From positions 744,001 to 808,000 of the forward strand of contig JADFUC010000271.1 of the NCBI GenBank assembly GCA_019722365.1: 64,000 bases of DNA, read 5' to 3'. Positions 24,505-35,337 of the stretch are shown here, in pieces. The position numbers and the translations under genes were made by a program. Within the stretch, counting starts at the first letter, position 1; each line of letters begins with the position of its first letter. The notes under the pieces are model-generated. The model did no database searches. It saw nothing but the letters and a program-made list of their open reading frames with translations, and was not told the origin of the DNA. The DNA is from Lithospermum erythrorhizon. Its lineage: Eukaryota; Streptophyta; Magnoliopsida; Boraginales; Boraginaceae.

Positions 24505-27500
24505 CTAATGTCTAATCAAAACTAAGTACAAAGAACTTGTTGCAATAAGGAACCCTGTCCAAGTTGATATTGTTATGCTACTTGAGGCTGAAGTTGGTGT
24601 GGGGGCAGGAGAGGTTGACGGTGACCCTGAATCTTGTGTGGTGTCGTTTGATAAGGGCGGTAGGGGCGGGTCGACCAAGTCACTGGTGTCGATGAGGGGA
24701 AGATCTGGTGCTGGTGCGGGTGCTGATCCGGTTAGCTGACTCAAGTAGGAATAGAGATCACCGGCGTTTACTGGCAAGATGATGTATTCAAGATTTTTGG
24801 CAGTTGGTGTACATGGTGACCCTGTAGAATCAAAACAATAGCTCATTTAGTATAATATTTGAAAGAAACTATTTCATCACTTTGTATAGATGTCCCAATT
24901 ACTGAAGTTCAATAGTTTCTGATGTAATTGATTCAAGTTCATCAAGAAGTTCTATAAAGAATACCATTGTTTTGTTTTTTGCTTGCAAAACATTTATGAG
25001 AAATATTGTATGCTATCAAAGGAATAAGGATCATGAAATTGTGAAGACTTACTCATGTATGCATTAGCAGTAGCAGGAAATTCAGTAACCAAGCCATCTA
25101 CTGCAGCGGAAACAAATGTAGCAAGCTCGACATAAGGATCTGAATAGTAATCAAATACGAAATTTGTGAATTCGTTTTTCAGAATTCCAACATATACTGA
25201 AATATTTGCGGCTTTCATGGCTGGAACAATGTTGGAAAACTTTGCTGTCAAGAACATATCATTGTAGTCTAATACAATGCCATTTCTGTGTAGGCGGACT
25301 GCATCTGCGTATTTCTTTACTTCTTGTGCTAATTCATTTGGTACACCGCCAACTTCCCTATCGATGTACAGCACTCTCTGGTATGCTGTATTATTCTTAA
25401 AATTTGAGAGAACCGAACTGTCTCCCGACTGAATTAGGATTTTTTTAAGTGGCTGCTTGTCGAGTGTAGAATTGTTCAAGGCAGAGGTGACAGAACCTAC
25501 AATATCAAGTCCCTTCTTTGATGCTAGGTAGGCAGCATTCTATGTAAAATTTGAAGAAGTTAGAACTCAAGCAAGAAGGTCTAAATATTTTCTTATTACT
25601 GATATGTATTTATATGAGAACTAAGTGTTTCTTAAGTTCATAATTTTACTTACATCTATGATGATCAGAATTCCTCCAACTGCCTTAGCCTTTGCCAACT
25701 CCAAGAAATCGTGAAGAGTAACAAACTTCCCTTTGTTTTTGTTTGCAGGATTTCTAACCAAGCCGTTATCAGGAACTGGCTTAGCAATCTGAGCTGCAAC
25801 CAAGGAACACTAATCTGTTAGAAATAACAAGATGGTAAGTGGTAGAAAAATGAATACAGGCTAGTGCTCGTTTGAAAATACTTACGTTTAAGTGACTGGA
25901 CTTCGCTCCAAGTGAGATCAAAGGAGAAAATTCCATTACTCTTTTGTATTTCTGGGATTGATGTAGAATGCTCTATAAAAGAAGAGGCAGCAGTAGTGGT
26001 TGCTATGAGATCAGCCGATTCAGAGCAGAAAGCGATTCCATCTTTTGTCAGTTGCACTGAACAATCAATAATGTCTGCCCCATCATCTATGGCAGTTTGA
26101 TAAGCAATATCAGTTGATCCAGGGTAATCACCGCTTGCTCCACCATTTGTTATGATCAGAGCTATCATGAAGTAGTTTCAAATCATAAAAGTATGTTAGT
26201 GGTCAGTTTGTTCGTAATTCTTTTGATTTATGGTTATTTATCTTACTTTTTTGAATCCTGGTGGAGTTCTTTTCCTGAGAAAGGCATGCTGCAAAACCAA
26301 ACAAGAGTACAGAACAAGAATTAGTATTTTCTTCTAAGCTCTGGGTTATAAGTGCTGCTACATGATGAGAAAATAATGTAGAAGCAATATATTCAGCAAG
26401 AGAAATCCAAGTTCACCTATTGATTCTGAGGCTGTAGGAGGAAAATCTGTAAGAAACCCATCAACAGTAAATTGGCCATTGTATATGTACTGCAGATATT
26501 CCCTTGTAGGATCATAGCTATAATTGTAACTTATGGCATTGTCATTCGCGAAGCCAGAAGCATAAACTTCAAGGCCTTGTTTGTGAGCATCAGCAACAAG
26601 AGAAGTGGCCGGCTGCAGATAACCATCCTTGCCCACCGGCCATATGTATTGTTTTGGAACAAGAATCCCAGAGGCAAACGACTTGATACCCGTCAAATTC
26701 TTAAGCAGAGAACCATAGTCCACCTTTGTGGTTGCTTCTACAGCATCTGCTGCTAAGATCTTGAAGATAAGCTTCGGCCCTCCTCTCTGCACGGTTGGTT
26801 GTAAACTCTTCAAGAAACCGATTTCTGGAGAGGAAATGTAATCTGGATGTAAATTCCCCATACCCTTTGCTATGAATGCTGCTGGATCAAGTTTGTGCTG
26901 GTGTAAGAAAAGGTCATACTGCAATGCACTGAACATTTCAGACTTTTACTAATAAATCAAAACTTATGAATTTCACATCACAATTAAACATCACCTCAAC
27001 GTTTATCCAGACTCTTGGAGGTGGTTTGAAGCTCAAAAGATCCATGGGTGCGGTTATCTTTGCACCATCAAAAAAAGGGGATCTGGATAGTATACCTTGC
27101 TTCACTACACGTCGAGGTGAAGAAAAACACTTCAGATTTAATGGACTTCTATTATGAGACATGGAATTTAATTGCAAGAACTTACATAATATTTTGTCAG
27201 CAAGAAGATCCTTGGAATCAAAATCTATGCTGAACCACCCTTTAGTGTCAATTCCATTTACATTGTATGTATTCCCCTCTTCAGGAAAAATATCTTGAAT
27301 ATTTGTAGAGTTCTGCAGATTTATATTTGACAGACAAAAACCTATTCCATCTTTAGTAAGTTGTAAATCACAAAACATTAGTGTACTTGACAAACTATTT
27401 TGTTGGGCAAAATTATATGCATCCATACTAGAGTCCGGAAATAATCCTGAAAATCCTCCCCTTGCAATCACGACTGGCTGACTTCCTGCAATTTATAAAT

Positions 27501-27930
27501 AAACAACTGAGAATTATGAAATAAAGCTATTATAACATAGGGTCAAGCAATTGTATATTTTTCTTTATGGTTTCTCCTAACTATATGATTAATCAGGAGC
27601 AAGTTTGTAGACATCTTGAATGCTCTTTTCTTATCAATGCACAAATAATATACAAGTCCAAAGAATTTCAATTGAACTTCCAATATTGTTTTAAGTAATT
27701 TTATTTTCCCCTTTAACAATGGTTAGCAAAATACTCCCAAACACATGCAAAATGAAATTGCATTATATTGTCTAAAAATAAATGCATGATAATTTTTATA
27801 GTTAAATATTTTTACCATTTAGGGTGAGCCATATCTTTTTGGGAGGAGCAGGATTGGGTCTGCCATTAGCTGCCGCCATTGTTGTATAAATCAAATAGGA
27901 AAAACATAACAAATGCAATAACGTCTGCAT
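24505..27930 (-). CDS. Glycerophosphodiester phosphodiesterase-like GPI-anchored protein (GDPDL/SHV3 family)
   Basis: Nine exons on the minus strand: 27930-27816, 27485-27186, 27104-26995, 26918-26417, 26288-26247, 26161-25886, 25793-25654, 25539-25053, 24821-24505. They total 2,289 nt, in frame, giving 762 residues, the usual GDPDL size. The protein has a signal peptide (residues 1 to about 20), two GDPD-like domains (first around VIARGGFSGLFPDSS, second around LIITNGGASGDYPGSTD), then a Pro/Ser-rich spacer and a hydrophobic end typical of a GPI-anchor signal. Arabidopsis relatives (SHV3, SVL) sit at the plasma membrane/wall and affect cellulose and root-hair wall integrity. The HR pair of true GDPDs is replaced in both domains, as is normal in this subfamily, so strong catalysis is not expected. 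A likely 5'UTR intron lies at 27,932-28,040. Confidence 0.92.
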
Positions 27931-27931
27931 C

Positions 27932-28256
27932 CTGTTCAATTATAACAACATTATGCAAGTTATTAGATAACAAACGACATAAAATTCACATGGCTTCATT
28001 AAATAATGATCATAAAAGAACCTTAATACATACTCCTTACTTGATTCAATAATTGTTGAAATAAAAGAGAAAAATGAGAAGGGGGATTCCTCTTGAGGCT
28101 TCAACAAGAACTGGAAAATCCCATAGTGGAAAGTGCTAATGAAGAAGAAGCCAAGTAACCGTAAAAAGAGAGGTAATTAGATAATGAAAATGTAAAAATA
28201 AATTGCATGTATATCCTTCATTAATATATTCCACACGTTTCTCGTATTTATAGCTA
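27932..28256 (-). promoter_or_regulatory. GDPDL leader, leader intron and TATA box
   Basis: On the minus strand TATAAATA lies at 28,252-28,245. Further down, a GTAAGG donor (28,040) and a TTGAACAG acceptor (27,932-27,939) bound a plausible 109-bp intron that ends one base before the ATG. These are sequence-based inferences without transcript support. Confidence 0.5.
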
Positions 28257-29277
28257 TGAATTATGATTCATTGTTTATGTCCAATTCTTTCGTATGCTAT
28301 AATGTAGTAGTACTAGTAATAACAAGTCCTCATATTTCTTCGTGTACTGTATATGAAGTGGCAAAATGATTGTCCAATTTATAACGAAAATCTAAGTATT
28401 GATTGAAGGGGAAGAATCAACTGGTAAAAGGAGCGAGAATGTTAAATGTCGGTATCGTAGTCTTTTCATGTAGTGTGGGTTCGAGTTACGCAAGTGACAG
28501 AATTTCGTATTGAAGTGGTTTAAAGGAAGCTCTCGTCCCCTTACCAATTGAGGCACATCCCGCAATTCACTTCCTCCGTGGAATTTCAGGACAGGAACCT
28601 TGAAAAGCCGATAGTGTGACGGTTTCACATTTTTGATGGGGAAAGAACCTTATTAAATTTAATTATGATTCTTTTGACAAGGATCTTGATTCAATGACTC
28701 TCATTAAATGATTTAGACCGTTATGTTCAATTTTGTTTTTTGTTTTTCATTTTATTGTATACTTTTTTCATATTTTATGAATTTCATATCCCAATATATT
28801 ATGAATATTTTTTTATCATTTCGTTAAAGAATGATAGATTTGTTTATTTCATTTGCAAGTGTTGGGTAAAAACTTGAGGATAAAAACAAGCATAGGGGAT
28901 TTTTCAAGTAATTACATAAATAATTCTCGAAATAAAAAAATTAAAATTTAATTACGGAGTTTATGTAAGTATAAATAAATCTTTGATGATGTTACATAAT
29001 GAATAAACATAAGAGAAAGAACGAGAAGACGAAGGTAAATGATACTTTTCACATATATACAACACTTATACAAATTAGGACTATATTTATATACAATAAT
29101 TATTTAACTTCAACGACTAATTACTAATTCGTAATTGACAAAAAAGAAATATTAATTCGTAATAGTAAAATCTAGAGCATAACTCTTCTCTTTTGTTAGA
29201 CTCCGATAATTATTTATGCAATTACACATCTACATATTTCAACGTTCCTCGAGGCTCCACCTGTCCATGCAGCTTAG
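28257..29277. other. Divergent intergenic region between GDPDL and lipocalin genes
   Basis: Shared upstream space of two divergent genes. A GC-richer patch at 28,390-28,640 (with GGTTCGAGTTACGC near 28,486) looks like an inserted fragment and has a pol III B-box-like word, but no matching A box was found at the right distance. The rest is AT-rich. Confidence 0.4.
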
Positions 29278-29391
29278 CCACGTCACACCACTATCCCTCC
29301 CTCTGCCCCCTCTATAATATTTCTAGATTACACCTTATCAACACTAACATTCAGTGGCAGAAAATATCATACTACACCTTTAGCAAAAAAA
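29278..29391 (+). promoter_or_regulatory. Lipocalin core promoter
   Basis: CCACGTCA at 29,278-29,285 contains an ACGT core as bound by bZIP factors, and CTATAATATTT from 29,312 is a TATA-like element about 75 bp before the ATG. This family is induced by temperature and osmotic stress in other plants; I see no clear heat-shock element. Confidence 0.45.
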
Positions 29392-32300
29392 ATGGCTACA
29401 AAAGAAATGGAAGTTGTGAAAAATCTTGACACAGAGAGGTACATGGGAAGATGGTATGAAATTGCTTCATTTCCTTCAAGAAACCAACCAAAAGATGGTG
29501 TTAATACAAGAGCTACATACACATTAAACTCTGATGGAACAGTTCATGTTCTAAATGAAACATGGTCTGGTGGAAAAAGGGGTTACATACAAGGGTCAGC
29601 TTATAAAGCAGACCCTTCAAGTGATGAGGCAAAACTCAAAGTGAAGTTCTATGTTCCTCCATTTTTGCCTATCATTCCTGTCACAGGGGATTATTGGGTT
29701 TTGTTTATTGATGATGATTATAGCTATGCTTTGATTGGCCAGCCAAGCAAGAATTACCTTTGGGTATGTTTTCTAACTTCAAATATATTTTTGTGTTTAT
29801 ATTTTCTAACTTCAAATAAACTTCAATATTTGAGTGTGATTTGTGGTGTAATTAGAATTTTTATATAAACACGGATCGCCCTAAAACTTTCCTGTCTAGT
29901 TTGTTTCACATATCTATAGTCATCTCTTTCAGCTTTTTCAGATAGTGGTTCAGTCAAGTCCTTCGTATATGCATAGTCTTCAATTTGCATCTTCCACAGT
30001 GAAAAATTAGATCCATCAAACAGCTTCATACCTTATAGTATCGCAGCTCGCCGTCTCGGCCAATCATCAATTCACTTCTGAATTATCACAACCTTCGTTA
30101 CGTCTGGAATTGTTTAGAAATTTTCTGGCGGTTATTGCTGTTAAAGCATCCCTAATTACCCAATAACATAAATTTAGGTCGGGATGATAAACCAAACTTC
30201 AACGGATAATACGCGCCCGGTCGGATATGATAAACAAAAGAAAGCAATAAAGGACACGAAGAATTATCGCAGTTCGAGCTAATCAGAACAACGATTCATT
30301 AATAAGCTCAAGAAGAATTGTTTACAAGACTACTCAAGAACCCTATTCTATTTTTCTCGATTAGATGTTTTTATAGATTGAAAATTACAATCACAAGCCT
30401 CACAAATCTCTCAAGACTATTTTCTTATGATTCTAATATTTGAGTACATAAAATCTCATAGAAAATAGCTATCTATTTATAGGCAAAACAAAACCCTAGC
30501 TAGAATATTCCGGAACCTTGAAATGGCCAAAACCGCTTTCAATATTCGAACCTTGAAATAAACCGAAACTACCTCGAATCGTCTCGGCCGGCGTGGGTCG
30601 CCAGAGACCCCTTGGTCTCGAATAGGTATTTATAGTCCCGGGTCGCCAGTGCCGATGGCACTGATGTGGTCTTCACAAAGGCCCGGCAAGCTTGATCTCA
30701 GCAATTTTGTATGTAATTCATAATTTATTAGTTAAATTCTTAATAATTTTGACTATTGAAAAAAGAAAGCAGACAACCTTTTAGAGATGGAGGTAGTATA
30801 TAATATTCATAATTTTGAAATTTTATTGGTTGAGATTCAAATAATTTTGATTATTGTAAAAAATTTCTGATCTTTATAGATAAATTTAGTATGTAGTATT
30901 CATAACTTTTATATTTAAATGGTTGAAAAATTATATTGGTTATTTAGTTAGATTTTTCAAAGATATATGGGTCATTAATTTACTTAGATGATCATAATTG
31001 TCTTAGTAGATAATAATGTATTAGGCAGTGAATATATACAAATGTCTTAGATGATCATAATTGTCGTAGTATTCTTATATGAAATAAAAGAATTTTTATC
31101 TGGAAAAAAACCATATGATGATTGTATGCATCAACATACTTCTTTAAATAATTTCCTAAAAACTATAACAACAATCAATTATGCATCAAAAGAATATTGG
31201 AGTTCAAAATTATAAAGATCAACTAATAGAAATTTAAAACTTGATAATGTTTAAGTAATGGAGGTTGTACCACATATTAAAATTACAACACTATTGAAAT
31301 TATAATTCTTAGAGAATATAATAAGGTAAACATATGCGTATAATTTTTTCATAATCTTATTAGCATATTATTGTCATTGTTTTCAAAACATGTGATTCAT
31401 TTTTAAACTCAAATGATGTGTTTACACTACTAGAAAATAATCTCGTTACATTATGATTGCAGTTGTGAGTGAAACATACAAGTTGATTTTTATTGACAGG
31501 ATAATGATGCTTTAATTTTATGTCAATAGCATATATAAATTTTTCTTATTAAAACATATTTTTATTACTAAGATATATGAAATAATAATTAAAGAATAGT
31601 AACTTGACTTGATGTATAATGATTTAAGTTTGTTTTAAAACTTTATGTTATTTTTAAATTATTATTATTAGATTTACTTTACTACAATAATTTAATTATA
31701 TTTTATACATATTTTATTTTGTACACTTTTATAAAACTATTTATAGGTACTAGTTTATAAACTTTGAATAGGTTTGTTCATTTTTATTAAAATAAATAAA
31801 TAATACAAACAATATCAATTATTACATATAGAGTTTTTATAATATCTTATGTTATATATATATATATAATTTGAGAAAACTCTTTTGTTTTAAATTTTTT
31901 ATTTCAAAAAATGATGTGGATACTCAGTTAGTAATATACATACAGATTAGATATGTATTACAAGTTTTACATTTATCACTAGATGTCACATTAGCTTACA
32001 TTGTTTCTTTATTTTACCCATATATTGAATATTAGGAGAGAAATACAAGATAAAAATAAATTAGAAAATAATAAAAAGGGGAGAGCAAGTAATCAAATAA
32101 AAAGTATCAAGAATGTAAGCAATCATCCAAAATGCTCAGACATAATAGACAAAGCTAAGGACCATATTTGAAGACATAATTAGAAGACTAATACTTTCAC
32201 AAATATAAAATCATTATGAAAACTTAAACTCTGGCGTTTATCATTGGCGAGTTCATAATTAATTGAATGAAATAGAATAATGATATGATTTCATATTAAA

Positions 32301-34645
32301 CTATGCAACTATATGTAGTTTTTTAATTTCTAAATAAAATTGTTAGAGAAAGTGCCAAGTATTAACATTGGCCTGCTTAATATTCTTTTAGTTACACGTT
32401 ATTTCAACTTTAAGATCACGTGCGAGTTCATTTATTAATTTTGGATACAATAGAATAGTTGTTAATTTAGGCAATAAAATTATTAGAGAATATATCAAAG
32501 GATTAATATTGGCTTGTTTAATATTCTTTTAGTCGAGACAAATTATTAATTTGAAACCAATATGAGTGAATAACTATATATAATAAAAAAATAGAATGGA
32601 ACACTAAGAAAAAAGATATGTCGACCAACAAAGAATAAAAATAGTAAGCAATGAAGGCAGAAAAACGAATAAATTCAGTCTTGATAAAGATGATGATGCG
32701 TGAAGATATCAGCACAATTAGCAAAAAAAAAAGGACAAAAGATGGATAAATTTTGACGATTTAAATATGACAATTGAATTTTTAGATAATAAAGTTTAAA
32801 ATATGTAAAGTATATTTTCAAATTTTATAGTTTTAGGAATTTGCTGCGAAGATCCTCTACCTCCTTTATAATATTGTATATAAATGTCTTGAGTAGTGTT
32901 GATATAAGCACGAGCCATGATGAGAAGGTAGAGCGATAACTGCAGTAATATTCTTCAAAATATATAAAATATATTTATTCGATAATTTTATTTTTCTATT
33001 ACAATTTTATAATTATAATAATGAAATCACTTTGTAACAAAATTTATCCAATTTTATGTTATATTTATAATTATAACAATGAAGTGCGATATAACAAAAC
33101 TACCACGTACATTGGCGTGTCGCTTCTTAGTAATTTTAAAAAAAACTAGTAAAGGAGACGTGTGATGCACGACGTAATTGATTTCTCAAATATTTGATAT
33201 ATTTTTTATGTTTAATTCGAAATCATTCTAAAATTGTGTAAAAACTTACACTCTTTTGAATTTTTTTCTAATTAACAATTTGATGTCTTCTGACTAAATG
33301 TATTGATGAATTGATCATCAATATTATATCATCAAATTATTTTCTTTTATGTCGGTTAAATTGGTATGATTTATAAAGTGACGAATTGATCATCAATATT
33401 GTATCATCAAATTATTTGATTTTATGTCGGTTAAATTGGTATGATTCAAAAAGTATAGTTTAAATTTTTGTAGATCCCAATATGTAAAATTCAGATCTTC
33501 ATGGAATTAAATAACAATAATAATAATAATAATAATTCTACTTAAATCATATGCTTATTTAATTAATATCTATTATAATAATAATAATGATAGTTCTACA
33601 TAATAAATAATAATAATAATTCTACATAAAACATATTATTATTTAACTAACATAAATTATTAAAAAGATTGAAAATGACATATGAGCGTATTAGCATTAG
33701 TGAATGCGTAGAAAGTTATACATATAAAATTGGTAAAAATAATTGTGATATTCAATGCGTACCTTTGAATCATTAAACATGCACTAGAAATAAATAAATA
33801 AAGTTAATTAAAGTGGGATCTTGCGATAGTATAAAATATATATGTATTAGTCTTATATAATGTATCATTCTCAGATGGTATGTATGTGCTGATGATTTTC
33901 TTCTAATTGATAATTTTAAGTATATGCAGTATAAAGTATGATGAATCTTATCTTACCTTCGTTTATTTAATATTTTTGTATATCGAGGGTGAAATTTGAT
34001 CATTAATTACTAGTACTTATTATTTTAATAAATAAAGGTACTCTCGTTAAATTCGTCTTTGAAAATAGTTTCGTAATATTATTTTCTTATCATTTTTGAA
34101 CATATAGTTTAAGAATAATTGTTAGTCAAGGATTACTTGCATCGATATCTGAAAACATCAAATCAAATAAAAAATAGAGGTAGTAATAGTTAATTTCTAT
34201 TAAAAACTCCTAACTTTTAGATTTTTAGATAGAATGATAATTTAATAATTAATAGTGTGAAAATAAAAGAAATACAATTATTATTCACATTTTTTTATAT
34301 ATGTTAGTAATTAGTGATAACTATAATTTTTGGAAAAATGTTTAATAAAATTAAAATTTTCAAAAAAAATTTAGATGCTACATCCCCTACTTCCTCTAGT
34401 GTGATTCAACACAATACTTTTAATCTCAGTTATCATTGTGTTATATATTTGGAATGTAGATATTGAGCAGGACACCACATCTTGATGAAGAGATATTTAA
34501 TGAGCTTGTTGAAAAGGCATCAGAAGTCGGATATGATGTGAGTAAGCTCAAGAAGACTCCTCAGACTGATCCATCACCAGAGACTGACAATACTCCCAAG
34601 GACACTACAGGCTTTTGGTGGATAAAATCTATCTTTGGAAAGTGA
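29392..34645 (+). CDS. TIL: Temperature-induced lipocalin
   Basis: Two exons, 29392-29763 and 34460-34645 (558 nt, 185 residues). The lipocalin signature GRWYEIA is at residues 19-25, GDYWVLFIDDDY in the middle and the third conserved region ending LSRTP at the start of exon 2. There is no signal peptide, matching the plasma-membrane-associated plant TILs that protect against heat, cold and oxidative damage. The length agrees with the family (about 185). GT at 29,764 and AG at 34,458-34,459 join in phase 0 after Trp. The single intron is at the usual place but 4,696 bp long, because it holds a copia fragment, Helitron-like ends and tandem repeats. An AATAAA lies about 20 bp after the stop. 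Confidence 0.93.
29823..30700 (-). mobile_element. Copia gag start and upstream LTR-like DNA in the lipocalin intron
   Basis: On the minus strand 30,029-29,823 encodes a gag beginning: KLFDGSNFSLWKMQIEDY, then KDLTEPL and EKAERDD, matching copia gag (UBN2-type). Upstream on that strand (30,030-30,700) the DNA is GC-richer, with a TATAAATA near 30,640, as expected for an LTR and leader. No intact primer site or second LTR was found. The element is opposite to the host gene. Confidence 0.6.
31857..31868. repeat. Short (TA)n tract
   Basis: A run of TA units in the lipocalin intron within very AT-rich DNA. Confidence 0.6.
33091..33134 (+). mobile_element. Possible Helitron 3' terminus, plus orientation
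   Basis: CCACGTACATTGGCGTG can form a short CACG/CGTG hairpin and is followed by TCGCTTCTTAGT. The layout (GC-rich hairpin, about 10 bases, CTRR-like end) fits a Helitron 3' end, but the last bases are CTTAG instead of CTAG, and the 5' end was not found. Confidence 0.35.
33146..33176 (-). mobile_element. Helitron 3' terminus, minus orientation
   Basis: On the minus strand CGTCGTGCATCACACG is followed by TCTCCTTTACTAG and then T. Plant Helitrons end in just this way: a small palindrome around GTGCAT, a TCTCC stretch, and CTAG with an insertion site T. The 5' end should lie at higher coordinates within the intron but could not be fixed. Confidence 0.55.
33305..33454. repeat. 75-bp tandem duplication
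   Basis: The block from 33,305 (GATGAATTGATCATCAATAT) repeats from 33,380 (GACGAATTGATCATCAATAT), both ending in GGTTAAATTGGTATGATT plus a short tail. Only a few substitutions separate the copies. It lies in the lipocalin intron. Confidence 0.9.
33506..33536. repeat. (AAT)n microsatellite
   Basis: About ten AAT/ATA units, with shorter runs of the same triplet near 33,575 and 33,607. It lies in the lipocalin intron. Confidence 0.85.
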
Positions 34646-35337
34646 GCTGAAAGTTGTCTAGTTAATGAATAAAAGTTTTTTTTTTTTAAAAACCCCCACT
34701 TTCCTTGCATATAATGAGAATGGGCAATCCCAAGTGTTTGAAGACTCTATGTGGGTCATTCGATGTTGTCATAATAGAAGGTGATTAGGAGCTTTACATA
34801 GCATCAATCTATCTTGATAAAAAGGCAAATACTAAAAGAGCAAAGTTGTATGATTGTACCTTGGAAACGAATGTTGAAAGCTCGAGTTACTTAGTCATGG
34901 ATAAGCAAATAAACTCCTTATAAAATGTATCTCTTCTTGTTTTCTGTCTTGTATTTTATGTGGTTTAATTTGTGATGGATTCCCAAAGAATTATCCTGAC
35001 TAGATCTTCTCAAGTTTTATTCCCATTCTCTCAAATTGCAAACAACTTTTATTCACTATAATTCTCACTCTTCTCTCAAAGTCGCATACAAAACCAAGAA
35101 AGTTCATATAATTAAAAGAGTTGAAGGAACTATAACTTAGAGAGGATCAAAACAATGTATTTGGGTAAACAATAGTTCAAATTCCAGCGAAAAAAGACCA
35201 ATACAGATGGTTTGAAACAACATTATGATAGTACCATACATGGTAAAAAACAACATTCTGAATCATACAACAATCTTAAACAGTACATATGTAAACATTA
35301 TGACAAGTTAAGATCAAAAGTGGAGCTTAATATACAT
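34646..35337. other. Convergent intergenic region (lipocalin / YKT6)
   Basis: Contains the 3'UTRs of both genes. AATAAA near 34,667 and a following T/A run mark the probable lipocalin poly(A) site. No other gene was seen. Confidence 0.6.

Noticed and set aside
28440..28520. tRNA gene or SINE around GGTTCGAGTTACGC
   Set aside because: Only a B-box-like word is present; no cloverleaf or A box at the right distance.
31425..31440. CACTACTAGAAAATAA as a possible CACTA transposon end
   Set aside because: No inverted partner end and no 3-bp target duplication could be found in the window.
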